Source of the DNA: Proteles cristata cristata
Taxonomy: Eukaryota; Chordata; Mammalia; Carnivora; Hyaenidae
NCBI GenBank assembly: GCA_017311185.1
Contig: JAESUZ010001279.1
Location: 248,001 to 312,000, forward strand
Reading direction: 5' to 3'
DNA: 64,000 nt
The notes under the pieces are model-generated. The model was not told the origin of the DNA. It saw only the letters and a program-made list of their open reading frames with translations, and ran no database searches. The translations under genes were made by a program, and so were the position numbers. Below are positions 1 to 12,400 of the stretch, piece by piece. Within the stretch, counting starts at the first letter, position 1, and each line of letters starts with the position of its first letter.

Positions 1-109
1 GGGCACATCTGCACGTAGCGCAACAGCAGGAGCACCAGCATGTACAGAGCCCTTGCTACTGTGGGGGCACTGGCTTAGGTGATTAAATATGCTACCGACC
101 CAGTGAGGG

Positions 110-260
110 AGACTCTCATGTTCACGATCCTCCCATTACTCCTGAGGATGCTGAGGTTCAGAGAGGTTAAGTCACTTGCCTGAGGTCACACAGTGAGACT
201 GGAGAGCCTGGAGCCACACCAGCCAGCACCCAGCCTCTGACCGCTCTCCCCAGCTACCTG
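110..260 (-). repeat. MIR SINE relic
   Basis: The stretch reading GAGGTTAAGTCACTTGCCTG followed by AGGTCACACAG is the reverse complement of the MIR core (TGTGTGACCT..AAGT.ACTTAACCTC). The copy is old and diverged and its ends are approximate. Confidence 0.6.
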
Positions 261-1589
261 GTTGGGAGGCTCAGGGGAGACCACAGGCTGCCAGGATGGG
301 AGAAGTCAGCGTGGAAAGAATAAACAATCAGTATTCGATTGGCTAATGCAGGCGGTTTGGTGAACATCTGGGTGGGGCGGGGGTTGGGGCTCTAGTCACT
401 GAAATGTTTGAAGAAGTGTCACTTCTAGAATCCAAATTGAGGCAGCAAATAACTGGCATGGAGTGGGGCACGTCGGCCTTTCACTGCCCAGTGCTCCATG
501 CCAGTGGCTCGGGGTGCTGACTAATGGGGTGCAAATGACTGCAGGGGCCAGATCTGCAGGGCAGCCCAGAAGGCGGGGTCCCCGTTCTTGCTTTGCTTTG
601 TGTTGACAAGGAGGTGTGTGAGGACGGGTTGCTGTCGTCGAGGTGAGGGCGGCGGGTCCAAGGGCTGCTCGCTCTGTGGCCATGTTGTCCACCGGGCCGG
701 CCGGTGTCGACTGGGACCCAGCACGCATGACAGTTACCAGGCTGTCGCTAGGCAGACATCTGCTCCTTTTGAATTCACAACAGTGAGCAGAGATGGCAGT
801 TGTGAATAGCCTTTGTATTTCTTGTGTTTAAATAATCAGATCGTGATACAAACATCCCCGTCGTTCTGGAAAGTGAGCTTGGTCAGGAACCAGATACCCA
901 CTGTTTGCATGGGATTTGTAGGTTGGCCTCGCTCCTGCAGGGGCTGGAAAACAGGGCAGGAAGTGACAGAATAAGTTACTGGGGAGACTTGCCGGCCAGT
1001 GATGAGCGGGTTGGATGTGCTCAGCAGGAACGAGAGGGATCAGAAGACGAAGGCACGTGTGCTTTGAGGAGCAGCGTGAGCACTGCAGAGCCATCTGGAA
1101 GGGAGGGCAGGCGTGAGGGTCCATGTCTGCATGCCTCCCGGGAGGGCCCTGGGAGCCACCCTCCCCTGCACCACCGCTGGTGGAGGGGCTGCTCTGAAAG
1201 CCCCAGCCCTGGGGGGGTGGGGGCCCTGTCCCTGGAGGCAGGAGTGTGTCCGGAGCCCTGATATCCAGCAAGGGGGCTGGAAGCAAACGCCCCAGTTACC
1301 TGCAGGAAGAGCCACTCTTCCAAGTGGGGCTCCACTGGGGGGAATTAGGTCTCTGAGCGCAGAGCATGACAGCTTACGGAATTGAAAGTCTTCATTTTAA
1401 ATCCAATTTCTTCTCTCTCGAACTACCTGGCTAACAGGGGAGCAGGGAATTCCCCCCACCTCCATCCCAGAGGGAAATAAATAGTTCGTGTTTGGGAAAC
1501 ATAATGAAGGCCACAGTGATGATCAGCACGAGGCTCCTGTGTCCCCAACACAGACCGGATGCTTTTGGCATATCCATTTTTTAAAAAAC

Positions 1590-1800
1590 TTTTTTTAACA
1601 TTTATTTATATTTGAGAGACACAGAAAGACAGAGCATGAGCAGGGGAGGGGCAGAGAGAGAGTGAGACACAGAATCCGAGGCAGGCTCCAGGCTCTGAGC
1701 TGTCAACACAGAGCCCAGCGTGGGGCTTGAACCCATAGACCGTGGGATCATGACCTGGGCCGAAGTCGGATGCTCAACCGACTGAGCCACCCAGGCGCCC
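1590..1800 (-). mobile_element. Carnivora tRNA-derived SINE (felid type)
   Basis: Reverse-oriented copy: T-rich tail, AGAGAG tract, then the tRNA-like head ending in GAGCCACCCAGGCGCCC. The flanks share CCATTTTTT, a likely target-site duplication. It lies directly beside another SINE in the same orientation. Confidence 0.95.
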
Positions 1801-1811
1801 CCCATTTTTTT

Positions 1812-2034
1812 AAAGTGTATTTTATATTTATTTTGAGAGAGAGAGAGAGAGCGAGAGAGCAAGCATGGGAGGGGCCAAAAGAGAGAGACAGAGGGAGAGA
1901 GGGAGAATGCCAAGGAGGCTCCACACCATCAGTGCAGAGCCCTGTGTGGGGCTCGGACCCACAAACCATGAGATCATGACCTGAGCCTAAGTCAGGAGTC
2001 GGACACTTAACTGACTGTGCCACCCGGGCGCCCC
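1812..2034 (-). mobile_element. Carnivora tRNA-derived SINE (felid type)
   Basis: Reverse-oriented copy with a long GAGAGA tract and a head ending GCCACCCGGGCGCCCC. It is more diverged than its left neighbour, with which it forms a direct tandem pair. Confidence 0.95.
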
Positions 2035-2182
2035 TTGTGTATCTATTCTTTACCTTCTGTCAGTTTGGGGAGCTGGGCTGGCCCTGTGTCCATTTCCCAG
2101 ATGAGCAGGTGAGGCTCAGCGGGGGAGAGCTGTGGGTGGGCATACCAGCCATATTGGATTCGGGTCCCCTTCTTCCTTCATT

Positions 2183-2300
2183 TTATTTTAATTACCTCTT
2201 TAAAGACCCTATCTCCAAACGCAGGGACGTCCTGAGGTCCTGAGGGGAGGGACTTCAGCCTATGAATCTGGGTGGAACACAGGTCAGCCCCTGACAGGGA
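2183..2300 (+). repeat. Old mammalian interspersed repeat, 3' part
   Basis: Contains TTAATTACCTC, AAAGACCCT.TCTCCAAA and a following GGGACTTCAGCCTATGAATC segment, a block widely repeated in mammalian genomes. A second, longer copy of the same family lies at 5345-5720. I do not assign a family name. Confidence 0.55.
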
Positions 2301-3849
2301 CTTTAACAGCTCCGTGTCCTTACCCAGGTGCAGCTGGACATGCCAGCTTGGGGAGGGCAGGTGGGAGGTCTGAGAAGGCAGGACGCGTCCTTTGGAAACG
2401 TAACTTTTCAGTCCTGTCACCTGGTGCTTCAGTAACGGAGTGGCTCGGGAGCCTGGCCCAAGCCTCCTGCCTCCCAGACTCCCTGGGTCTCAGATCCACA
2501 AGGTGGCTCCTGCCAACCTGGGGACTCAAGTCCTTCAATGCGATCACACAGCTGAAGCTGGACTGGTGGCTGTCCCAGGAGCAGAAGCATGCAGGGTGGC
2601 CTCTGCCACTTCCTTCCCATCCCCCACAGCTGAATGCAGCTGGAGGGGGCCGGGGGCCGTGGTGACCCCCAGGATTCCAAGACCATGGGTGGGGGGGATG
2701 GCTGCTGTCCCCCTCTGACAGGGAGACATACAGATACATCTCTCTTCTCAGTTGATGAAGTCACTGAGCACAAGAAACATCTGCCAGTACCCAGGAAGGT
2801 CACTGTCCGATTTTCCAAGGCCAGGTTTTCCTCACGCCGGCGTCCAAACCCCAGGGCTCCCTGGAGGTGGGGCGAAGGGCTCGCCAGCAGCAGAGTTGGA
2901 CATAAGGCGGTGGTGGCTCCGGACGGCCACAGTTGGCCAAATGGTTTTCACACATTGTTCAAAATATTATCTTAACCCAGAGCAGGGACCCACAGGGTCC
3001 AAAGAAAGCATAGCCCCTGAAGAAAGAGAATTCGACACCTTCCAGAAAGTCAGCTTCATGAGGAGAAGCAGGGCTGGGCAGGGCAGTGTTTGGGGAGCAT
3101 GAGCTTCCAGGGGGTCAGGAGGCTGGGGGCTGGCACAGCCCAGACACCTCGTGTCACTGTGGGCTGGGCCTTCCCTCCGAGTCAGACCACACCAGGGCTT
3201 TCTCCGGAAGCTTCTGTAAGGAAAAATGAACGCGGAACCACCAGGGAGCGTATTTGACCGCCCCCCTCCCCCGTTCCCTGCCCACCGTCCTGTGGTGGCT
3301 GAGGGAAGGGCCGCCGCAGCTCAGCTGAGTGCGGGCCCTGGCGCAGGCATGACAGTCATGTGGCCTCACGGAAATGGGGATCCCAAGCTGGGGTCCGCCC
3401 TTGCTGCCTCCCCCCTTTGTCAGGTACTTGGGTAACTCTTCCTTGTGCATAGCGGGGCCAGTGGAGGTCTGTGTTCTCTTGACCTGCAGGTCTTGGGGTG
3501 GGAGGGGGTGACGCACAGGTTGGGAAGGGATCGATGTCGCTGAACTTGATGGTTTCCACTAAGGGACACTGGGCAGATTTCTTGCAGACACAGCAGTTTG
3601 GAAGAACCATGATGTCCAAGATGGTGGAGAATCTCACCCCACTCTCCAGTGAGGCCCCTGTGCGGAGCGGGCCAAGTCCAGATCACAGCGGGCACAGGCC
3701 CCGTCCGACTGTCGGAACATTTTCAATCTCACGCGCAGGTTTCCAAGCCTGATTTTGTGGTCTAGAGATTTCTAGTAATAACTGTTGTAACACAATTCCA
3801 GGACACCTGGCAGACACCCATAGAAGACACACTCTAAATGGCAAACAAG

Positions 3850-4060
3850 AGGTACCCAGGTGGCTCCGTCGGTTAAGCATCTGATTTTTTATCTCAGCTC
3901 AGGTCATGATCTTGCAGTTCATGGGTTTGAGCCCCACATCGGGCTCTACACTGACAATGCAGGGCCTGCTTCAGATTCTGTCTCTCCCTCTCTCTCTGCC
4001 CCTCCCCTGCTCCTTCTCTCTGGCTTTCTCTCTCAAAATAAATAAAACTTAAAAAAAAAA
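3850..4060 (+). mobile_element. Carnivora tRNA-derived SINE (felid type)
   Basis: Starts AGGTACCCAGGTGGCTCCGT, has the A-box and B-box like tRNA-derived segments, a CT-rich stretch, AATAAATAAA and a poly-A tail. It is diverged and followed 3 bp later by another copy in the same orientation. Confidence 0.93.
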
Positions 4061-4063
4061 TGT

Positions 4064-4268
4064 AGGGGTGCCTCGGTGGCTCATTCAGTTAAGCATCCAA
4101 TTCTTGGTTTCGGCTCAGGGTATCATCTCACGGTTCATGAGTTCGAGCCCCACATCAGGCTCTGTGCTGACAGTGCAGAGCCTGCTTGGGATTCTCTCTC
4201 TCCATCTCTCTCTGCCCCTTCCCTCCTAACTCTCTCTTTCTCAAAATAAATAAATGTAGAAAAAAATT
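4064..4268 (+). mobile_element. Carnivora tRNA-derived SINE (felid type)
   Basis: Starts AGGGGTGCCTCGGTGGCTCA and ends in CTCAAAATAAATAAATG plus an A-rich tail. Direct tandem with the previous element. Confidence 0.93.
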
Positions 4269-4644
4269 AAATGTCACACAGGAGTCGCAAACTCAGATGC
4301 TCGTGGGGCCAGGCATGTGACACGAATGTATAAATGGGCATCTGCAGGGCAGTAGGCAGTGGCTAACACGTCACCATCCAAAGGCATCCCGAGTAACAAC
4401 AGCAGGGAGCCACCAACAGAGCCCATCCATGAGCCTGTGTGATACATGGGACACCCTGTAGCATCGCTGTAGATCAGGGCACCAGCGTCTTGAAATGGAA
4501 GCTAAACTTGAAAGGAGTTTCCAGTCTATTGTGACAATTACATTTCAGAGGGTGCCAGCCTCTGCTGCCGGACTCGGCTCTGGGCTGGAAATGGGTGATG
4601 GAGTTTAGTTTGATGCTCAGATCCTCTTCAGATGCTGTCCTCCA

Positions 4645-4861
4645 AGAGGCCCCTGGGTGGCTCAGTCAGTTAAGCGTCTGACTTCGGCTCAGGCCATGAT
4701 CTCATGGTTTGTGGGTTCGAGCCCCATGTCGGGCTCTGTGCTGACAACTCAGAGCCTGGAGCCTGTTTTGGATTCTGTGTCTCCCTCTCTCTCTGACCCT
4801 CCCCTGCTCACGCTGTCTCTCTCTCTCTCAGAAATAAACTAAAAAACATTAAAAAAAAAAT
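4645..4861 (+). mobile_element. Felid SINE with intact target-site duplication
   Basis: Flanked by a perfect 15 bp duplication, AGATGCTGTCCTCCA, at 4630-4644 and 4862-4876. Full head, CT-rich body and poly-A tail. The intact duplication points to a fairly recent insertion. Confidence 0.97.
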
Positions 4862-5344
4862 AGATGCTGTCCTCCACACAGAGTCTGCAGGTAGAGGAGG
4901 CTTTGGCGGCCTGGTGAAGGTGTGGGGAAGCCAGTGCACGGAGTGGGGGCCGAGGAGCAGCGGAGCAGGAAATACTCCCAGAAAGCACCGCCTAATCGCC
5001 ATGTTGTCCTGACCCCGGAAGCAGTTGTGGACACACAGAGGCGTGGCCTGGGCCTTCTTGGTGTTGCCAGATGGGCCAGGCTCCGCCCATCGCCCGTGGT
5101 CAAGGTCACTTTGGAGATACCCTACAGGGTGGCCCTTGTGGGCATTCTCTCTTGAAGTGCTTCTCTCTTCTGGCGCTTTCCGCGTTGTTCGGCCAGCCAC
5201 GAGCCTCGGGGGTGTGCTGGAGACGCGCAGACTTGCTAGAGGAGAGCATGGCTTTCCGTCAGTGTCACCGACTACAGGAGGGGACGACGGCAGAAGGAGG
5301 GGACCGCACCCACCAGTGTGCCCATGGAGGGTGGTTTTGTTCCC

Positions 5345-5720
5345 TGGTGCTGCCCTAACTAAATACCACTAGCTGCGGGGCTTAAAACGCCGGAAGTGTA
5401 CTCTCCCACCGTTCTGGAGGCCGGAAGTCCCAACTGAACGGGTGGGCGGGGCCGAGCCTGCCTCTTCCGGCTTCTGCTGGCATCCTGGCTGGTAGCCCCG
5501 TCTCTGCCTCCGCTTCCCCACCTGCGCATGCGCGGCTCCTCCTCTTCTGTCTCTTACAGGCGCACTGGTTCGAGACAGGGCCCACCCTAGTCCAGGACTC
5601 TCTCGTCTGTCTCCAGAGCCTTGACTCAATTACCTCCGCAGACCCTTTTCCCAATATGGTCACATGCAGCGGTTTCAGGGGTCAGGACGTGGAACACAGC
5701 TTTCCGGGGAACACCATTCA
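5345..5720 (+). repeat. Old mammalian interspersed repeat, longer copy
   Basis: Runs from CTGGTGCTGCCCTAACTAAA through GTTCTGGAGGCCGGAAGTCC and CCTCTTCCGGCTTCTG to GGGCCCACCCTAGTCCAG and AATTACCTCCGCAGACCC. This order of motifs is that of a very common old mammalian repeat. It is CpG-rich for its age. The family name is not assigned. Confidence 0.6.
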
Positions 5721-7334
5721 CCCACGATCGGTATTTTTGGCATCTTACATCATCAGCTCTTACGATTCAGAACGGAAATAGAAATTATGCTCCAGGCCAA
5801 GGTTCACTCGCCTCCCAGAGACTGGTAGACCCGGCTGTGCCTTCAGGAGGAGTTCCGAGGAACCAGGCAGGCCACCTGCTTCTCTGCATAGCAGATTCAT
5901 GGAACTAGAATTTCCACCCCAAAGTGGCCTCGGCAGGTCTTGACCGCTGGCTTCGCTCTCGGTGTGGGGCACCCTGGCCTCAGAACCATCTCAACCCGCG
6001 ATGTTGGGGGTGCTGTGGCCGGGAAGTGCTAGGGACAGAGCCTCTGTTCCCAGGGCTTACAGCCTAGGGGCCACGTCCAGCCTGCCTGCCCCCCCGCCCC
6101 TGCCACCAAGCAGGGTCTTACTTTATAGGCTCCCCCGCCCCCCCGGGATCATTTCAGGCAGCTAAGTAAGTACAACAGACTGGAGGGGAAGCAAGACCAA
6201 ACCAAGGCGTGTTGTGACTAAGCGTCTAGGATTTCAGCTTGGATTGATAATGTGGACTATCACCATGGGTCACAGAGAAGCAAAAACAATTCTGCGTCTG
6301 TGTTTGTTTGGTCTCTGTATCTAAGCCGCATCACAGCAGAGTCAGGGAGCGTCAGAAATAATCAAATCACGGCAGCTCCTGCCCCTGGCATCCTAATATA
6401 AAATATTTGGGATAAACTGGCTTTATTGTATCCAGCTTAGATGATTAGGGATAGGTTTTTAGGAATGTTGTAAGAAATAAGCAAAGTATGAAGTCCAAGA
6501 GAGGGAGAAGGAAAAATATACCGTCTTGTTGCCAGGGGCGTGACGGATACCTCCGGGAACAGATTTCAGAGTTAAGGAGCTGAGCAAGCACTTCCGTTGA
6601 AGAAAGAAGGGCCTCTTGGGAAATCCACATAGGGGGTCCCACATGGATCTTATCGCGTCTCTTTTGGAGCCAATAGCAAATTGGCCGAGGCTCCCCTAAA
6701 CTTCCTTGTATTGCACATTGAGCTACAGAGAACCTTCTGGAGACTCCTGGCCCCTCCTCCCAGAGGGATCAGTCTGAGACAAGGGAGTCAGAACACCCAG
6801 GCTGTGCCCTCCAGATTTGCTGGCGCAGCTTTCCTGGTGATGCCTACCCCCCACAGCTGTATGGGGTGTGGAATGAGGGATGCAGACACGAGCGGGCACC
6901 TAAAGCGTGGATTTTGCTGTTAAAAAAGCAAACCCCAAGAGAAGAAGCATTGTACAGATAGCTCTTTCCTATAACCTCTGTCCTCAGTCTTCAGCACGGA
7001 TGGTGGCTCCTGCCCCGTGAGTCCACAGAGGTGCACATGCTAAGCCAGGGAAGAAGAGAGCCTGTGTCTGCACTGTCCCCAAGAGCCTTGCCACTCGTCC
7101 CCGTGGGTGGGGGTGGGGATGGCGGTCACGCAGCTAAGGGGTGGGGGGCCCGATCGGTTGTTGTATTTCCGCTCTCCGACCTTCACACAAACTACTTGCC
7201 CCTAGAAAAAATAATTTTTTCACTTTTATTATAAAACCGATATCTCCTTATTGTTGGAAATGTCAAAAATCAAGAAAAGCTGACAAGAAGAAAATGAAAA
7301 CTACCTGTAATTTGACCAGAGAATGAGAGTTAGT

Positions 7335-7500
7335 ATATATTGAGCCTTTGCTGTGTGTCTGCTGCCACTAGTCTAAAGCTTCGTGTAGATGACCTAATTC
7401 TCACCACGACCATGTGAGGCAGGGAGTGTGATTACGCTCTTGTTCTCAACAGGGAAACTGAGTCACTGGGGCTTCAAAACGTGTCCCAGATCACAATTAG
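7335..7500 (-). repeat. MIR-like relic
   Basis: GTGAGGCAGGGAGTGTGATTA followed by AGGGAAACTGAGTCACTGGG and CCCAGATCACA resembles the inverted 3' half of MIR (ACCTCA...CAGTTTCC). It is diverged and the boundaries are approximate. Confidence 0.45.
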
Positions 7501-7570
7501 TTGGGGTGTATATGTGAGTATGTATGTACTTTTTCTTACTTGTACTTTATGCACTTCTGAATCTTGTCTC

Positions 7571-10377
7571 TTTTTTTTTTAATGAGCCCTAACTGATACA
7601 TAACACTATATTAGCTTCAGGTCTACGTGATTTGATATCTGTATGTGTTGCTCCATGATCAGCACCATAAATCTAGTTACAGTATATCATTATACATTTT
7701 TTTTCTTGTCTTGAGAGCTTTGAAGATCTAATTCCTTAGCAACTTTCAATATACAACACAGTGTTATTAACTGAAGTTCCCAATGCTGTATATTACATTT
7801 CCAGGACTTATTTATTTTATAACTGGAAGTTTATACCTCGTGACCATCTCCCCCACCCAGTTCTCCCGCCTGCCATCCCTCACCTTTGGCAACCACCAAC
7901 CACTTCTCTGCATCTATGAATTTTTTAAATTAGATTTCACCTGTAAGTGAGGTGTCTTTGACTTATTTCACTTAGAATAATGCCCTCAAGGTCCATCTAT
8001 GTTGCAGCAGATGGCGAGACTTCCTTCTTTTTTATGGCTGAACAGTGTGAGTGTGTGTACGTATACCATGATTTCTTTTATCCATTCATCCGTGGATGGA
8101 CACTTAAGGGTGCTTTCATTTCTTGGCTTTTATAAATAACACTGCAGTGAACATGGAAGTGCAGGTGTCTTTCTGAGTTAGTGTGTTCATTTGTTTCCTT
8201 CAGAGAAATGCCCAGAAGTGGTATTTCTGGATCATATGGTAGTTCTATTTTAAATTTTTCTCAGGAATCTCCTCATTGGTTTCCATGGTGGCTGCACCAC
8301 TTTACCTTCCTACTCATAGTACACAAGGGTTCCCTTTTCCCTACATCCTTGCCAATACTTGTTATTTCATCTTTTTGATAATTGTCATTCTGACAGGTGT
8401 GAGGTGAAATCTCATGTGATTTTGATCTGCATTTCCCTGAAGATGAGTGATGCTGTGAACTGTTTCATGTACTTGTTGGCCATCTATATGTCTTCTTTGG
8501 GAAAATGTTGATTCAGACATTTTTCAGTTGGACTGTTTTATTTGTTTGTTTGTTTGTTTATTGCTACTGAGTTGTATGAGTTCTTCATGTATTTTTGGAT
8601 GTTAACCCCTTATCAGATATGAGATTTGCAACTATTGTCTCCCATTCGGTAAGTTGTCTTTTCATGTTGTTGGTGATTTCCTTTACTGTGCAGAAGCTTT
8701 TTAGTTTGACGTAATACCACTTGTTATTTTTGCTGTTGCTCTTTTAAGGATTATTTTGTGGTTCCATACAAATTTTAGGGTCATTTGTTCTGTTTCTGTG
8801 AAGGATGATACTGGAATGTTGATACGGATTGTATTAAATCTGTAGATTGCTCGGGGTTTATATAATTTTATATAACTCTTCCACTCCATGAACATGGAGT
8901 ATCTTTGGATTAATTTGTGTCTCCTTCAGTTTCTTTCATTAATGTCTTGTAACTTTTAGTGTCTTGGTCTTTCACCTCCTTGGTGAAATTTATTCTTAGA
9001 CATTTTATTATTTTTGATGCAATTGTATATGGGATTGTTTTCTTAATTTCTCTCTCTGATAGCTCATTATTAACATGTAGAAATTCAATAGATTCTTGTG
9101 TACTGATTTTGTATTCTGCACCCTTACTGAATTCTGTTATTCTAAGTAAGAGTCTTTTGATGGAGTCTTTGGGGTTTCTATATATAATATGCCATCTGAA
9201 AATAGTGACAGTTTTACTTCTTCCTTTCCAATTTGGATGTCTTTGATTTCTTCTTCTTGCTTAAGTGTTCTGGTTAGGACTGCTGACTCCGTGTCGCATA
9301 AAAGTGGCAAACATGAGGGGAGCCTGGGTGGCTTAGTCAGTTAAGCGTCCGACTTTCGCTTAGGTCATGATCTCGCGGTTCGTGGGTTCGACTGCCAGCT
9401 CAGATCCTGGAGCCTGTTTTGGAGTCTGTGACTCCTCTCTCTGACCCTCTCCTGCTCACGCTGTCTCTCTCTCTCTCCTAGAAATAAATAAAAAACATTT
9501 AAAAAAATTAAAAAAAAAAAAGTGGCAAACATGGGCATCCTTGAACTTGGTCCTGATCTTAGAGGAAAAGCTTTCAGCTTTCTCCTGTTGAGTATGATGT
9601 TAGCTGTGGACTTTTGATAGATGGCGTTTACTATGTTGAGGTACATCCCCTCTATACCCACTTTGTTGAGAGTTTTTATCATCAGTGGATGTTGAATTTT
9701 GTCAAATGATTTTTCTGTATCTATTTTGATCGTTCACTTTGTTAATATGATGTGTCCTCTTAGTTGATTTGCAGGTGTTGAACCATCCTTGCACCCCAGG
9801 ACTAAATCCCATTTGATCATGGTGTACGATCCCTTTAATGTATTGTTGAATTCAGTCTGTTACTATTTTGTTAAGGATTTTTAGATCTATGCTCATCAGA
9901 GATATTTGCCTGGAATTTTCCTTTTCTTGCAGTGTCCTTGTCTGGTTTTGGTACCAAGGTTATGCTGGCGTCACACATGTGTTTGGAAGTGTTCCCTCCT
10001 CTTCTAATTCTCCGAAGAGTTTGAAAAGGACTGGCATTAATTCTTATTTAAATGTTTGGTGGAATTCACCAGTGATGCCATCTGGTCCCCGACTTCCGTT
10101 TATTGTGAGGTTTTTGATGACTGATTCTATCTCCTTACCAGTGATCAGTCTGTTCAGATTTTCTATTTCTCCATTACTCAGCCTTCATGGGTTGTATGTT
10201 CGTAGCAAAGTATCTGTTTCTTATAAGTTGCTCAATTTGTTGGCATATAATTGTGGTTTTTTAAAGTGTGCTACAATTGTTTTCAAATTTTTATTTAAAT
10301 TCTATTTATCGACACACTATAATTGTTCATGGTAGTCTGTTATTATCTTTGTATTTCTGTGGTATTGAATCCTGTCT
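7571..10377 (-). mobile_element. LINE-1, 5'-truncated, antisense; split by a SINE
   Basis: The poly-T at 7571-7580 is the A-tail of an L1 on the minus strand. The 3' UTR-like part (7600-8650) contains the usual L1 block with GGTCCATCTATGTTGCAGCA and TCCATTCATCCGTGGATGGA. Minus-strand translation further right gives pieces of L1 ORF2: at 8701-8895 a segment with MTLKFVWNHK, and at about 9540-9682 [12 protein letters not shown] and TANIILN, part of the reverse-transcriptase region. The copy carries many stops, is about 2.6 kb without the SINE at 9316-9518, and is defective. Confidence 0.88.
9316..9518 (+). mobile_element. Felid SINE inserted into the L1, perfect 15 bp duplication
   Basis: AAAGTGGCAAACATG occurs at 9301-9315 and again at 9519-9533, and the interrupted L1 reads on across the element. 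It belongs to the sub-type with GACTTTCGCTTAGGTCATGA and a tail beginning CCTAGAAATAAATAAA. Confidence 0.97.
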
Positions 10378-11195
10378 TTTTTTTTTCATTTAACATTCTC
10401 CATAATATTTCAAATTATTAATCATTATTTCAATAGCAGCATAGTACTCCAAAGTTTATTTACCATCTTTCCTAATTCTTGGACAATTAAGTCTCCCCCA
10501 CTTCTTCCCCCTGAATTATAAGCAGGACTGCTTGTAATAGGATCAGTGATTGGAAGTGAAGTCACTATGTCAATGAATATGAGCTGTCAAACCGCTTTCC
10601 AGGACCATACCGGTTCATGCTTCTCACAGCACATGACAAGTGCCTCTCATCATAGATTAGCTGACATTATCGTAGTCAGTTTATTTTCCTTGAGATACTT
10701 GAGATACAATTCATATGACATAAAACTGATCATTTTAACCATTTTCAGAGGTTTTTAGTATATTCACAATGTCATGCAACTGTCACCTTTCAGTAAAATC
10801 CCAGAACATTTTCTTCATCCCCAGAAGAACCCTGGTGCCCATCAGCAGTCAGTCCTGGGCACTCGCATCCCCCAGCTCCAACCACTGCTCTGCTTTTGGT
10901 TTCTATGGATGTGCCTATTCTGAACATGGTTCCAGAATGGAACCATCCAATATCTGTTTCTTTTTTAATGTCTACTGATTTTAATGGATGGCATCTAGCT
11001 CTGAGTTAAGCAAATGCATTGAACTTGATTATCATTTATATTTATTATTTGGTGAATTGTTTGTTCCAGTCCTTTTCTCATTACTTGTAGGTCTTAAGTG
11101 CTTTTATTGACGTGTATGAACTCTTTATATTTTAAGGCTAAAAAGTCCTCGACTATCATTTTTAAAGTAATTTTTCTTCTGCGCCAAAATATTTT
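10378..11195 (-). repeat. Old L1 (L1M/HAL1-type) fragments, antisense
   Basis: 10680-10975 follows the order of a common old L1 3' region on the opposite strand: TTGAGATACAATTCATATGA, TTTTTAGTATATTCACA, CCCAGAACATTTTCTTCATC, CTATGGATGTGCCTATTCTG. 11040-11195 and 10378-10660 contain further weak L1-like stretches (GAACTCTTTATATTTTAAGG; GCAGCATAGTACTCC). Heavily diverged, so this is probably several fragments. Confidence 0.65.
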
Positions 11196-12183
11196 GCTGC
11201 AGGTGTTAAAGTGGATGATAAAGAGGTGCTATTAATATGGAAAGAAGGCACAGAGGGCAATGGAGAGCCTCAGGAGGCTTTGGGCAGACAGTGAAGGGGC
11301 TCTGCCTACCGGCACAAAATGAGGGCTGAATTTCTGTGTCTGTGAGCCTCCGGGGGGTTCCTTCAGTGCCAGCTGGTGCACTCGCAGAATTTGGCCACCT
11401 CCCCAACCCCTGCTCAGGTGGCTGCTAGTCAGGGCCCTGGGGCCAGCCCTGATTTGAGAAGCAGGAATGCCCCGTAGCCATGACCTGGGCATCAAGGGAT
11501 GCCTTTCAGATTTGTGCCAGCCTTCCCCTCCTCAGAGAAGGCTACCTGGGGCTTTCTCTTCTCTCCTGTCCACCCAGTGCTTCTGGCGCTTTCCTTTCTC
11601 TTCAGCCTGTGCCCTCCAGGCCCCAAGGGAAATTAGTACAGAGGCTTTGGAAGGGACTGTGGCTCAGCAATCTGGAGTTTGCACCCATGCGTAGAAGATG
11701 GGCCCAGAGGCCCAGTTTTCAGAAACCAAACAGCCAAGCGGCGGTCTTTCCTATATAAGCAACATAGGAAATTAATAGGCCTGAGGAAAAGTGGGGCTGA
11801 TCGGTAGAAAATACAAATGGCAACGGAGTAGCAAACGGTCTCATGGTGAATACGCACATGTTCTGGAGAGTAGCAAATATCAACAACAATTTGACACTTG
11901 GTTGAATGTACTTATTATTTTGTTTAAATAACGACATCACCCCCTGCCCCCATTGCCTATTAAGGGTATGGGGGTTAAGAGTTTGGGGGATTATAACATA
12001 ATTGTGGCATTTTGGGAACTGAAAAGCCAAACCAACTTTATCACTCTGCCAGGTGCAAATGTTTTATGGGGACTAATTGTTTCTCTCAGTGAATTCAACC
12101 ACTATTAAATTTGAGTTCTTAACAGGGGAGGGGAGAGATTGTGCCCTGGACCCCTTGAAATTGTAGGCAGAAATCTTGTGTGA

Positions 12184-12232
12184 GCGCGTGTGTGCGTATA
12201 TGTGTGTGTCCGCGTGTGTGCGTGCGTACACA
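12184..12232. repeat. Alternating purine-pyrimidine tract near the SIM2 exon
   Basis: Strict purine-pyrimidine alternation, mostly GT and GC steps, over 12184-12209 and 12211-12232, broken by one extra C. Such tracts can adopt Z-DNA and are length-variable. It lies about 170 bp before the splice acceptor of the first SIM2 exon in the window. Confidence 0.8.
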
Positions 12233-12400
12233 AGCATGCACCTTCCTGTAGAGAGAGCCTATCTCTTTGTCAAGTTCTCAGAGGTGTCCCTGACCCCAGA
12301 AAGGTCCAGAACCGGGGCTGTAGGTCATCAGCTGGGGCAGTGCCCCCCGAGCAGGGCCTGCTAATTTTCCCTCGGGATTCATGTCACCTTGTGCTTGCAG

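Larger units (their letters stand above)
1..12400 (+). other. SIM2: SIM2 intron upstream of the PAC exon (5' end outside window)
   Basis: No exon is seen before the acceptor at 12399-12400. I looked for the preceding SIM2 exon (the PAS-B part reading roughly GCDVFHLRYAH in human) in the translations and did not find it, so the whole stretch is read as intron. It holds five felid SINEs before 5 kb and one at 9.3 kb, MIR relics, two copies of one old interspersed repeat (2183-2300 and 5345-5720), a 2.8 kb antisense L1 and older L1 fragments up to about 11.2 kb. Stretches 300-1580, 2300-3840, 4880-5340, 5720-7330 and 11200-12170 show no gene or repeat that I recognise. ORFs there are short, overlap on both strands and look like chance. 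Confidence 0.75.

Noticed and set aside
1602..2023. ORFs of 90-103 codons on both strands
   Set aside because: They are translations of two adjacent SINEs; the same peptide-like strings (MAQSVK, SAQVMIS) recur at each SINE in the window.
9868..10335. 155-codon plus-strand ORF
   Set aside because: It is the opposite strand of L1 ORF2; the real coding sense is minus and defective.
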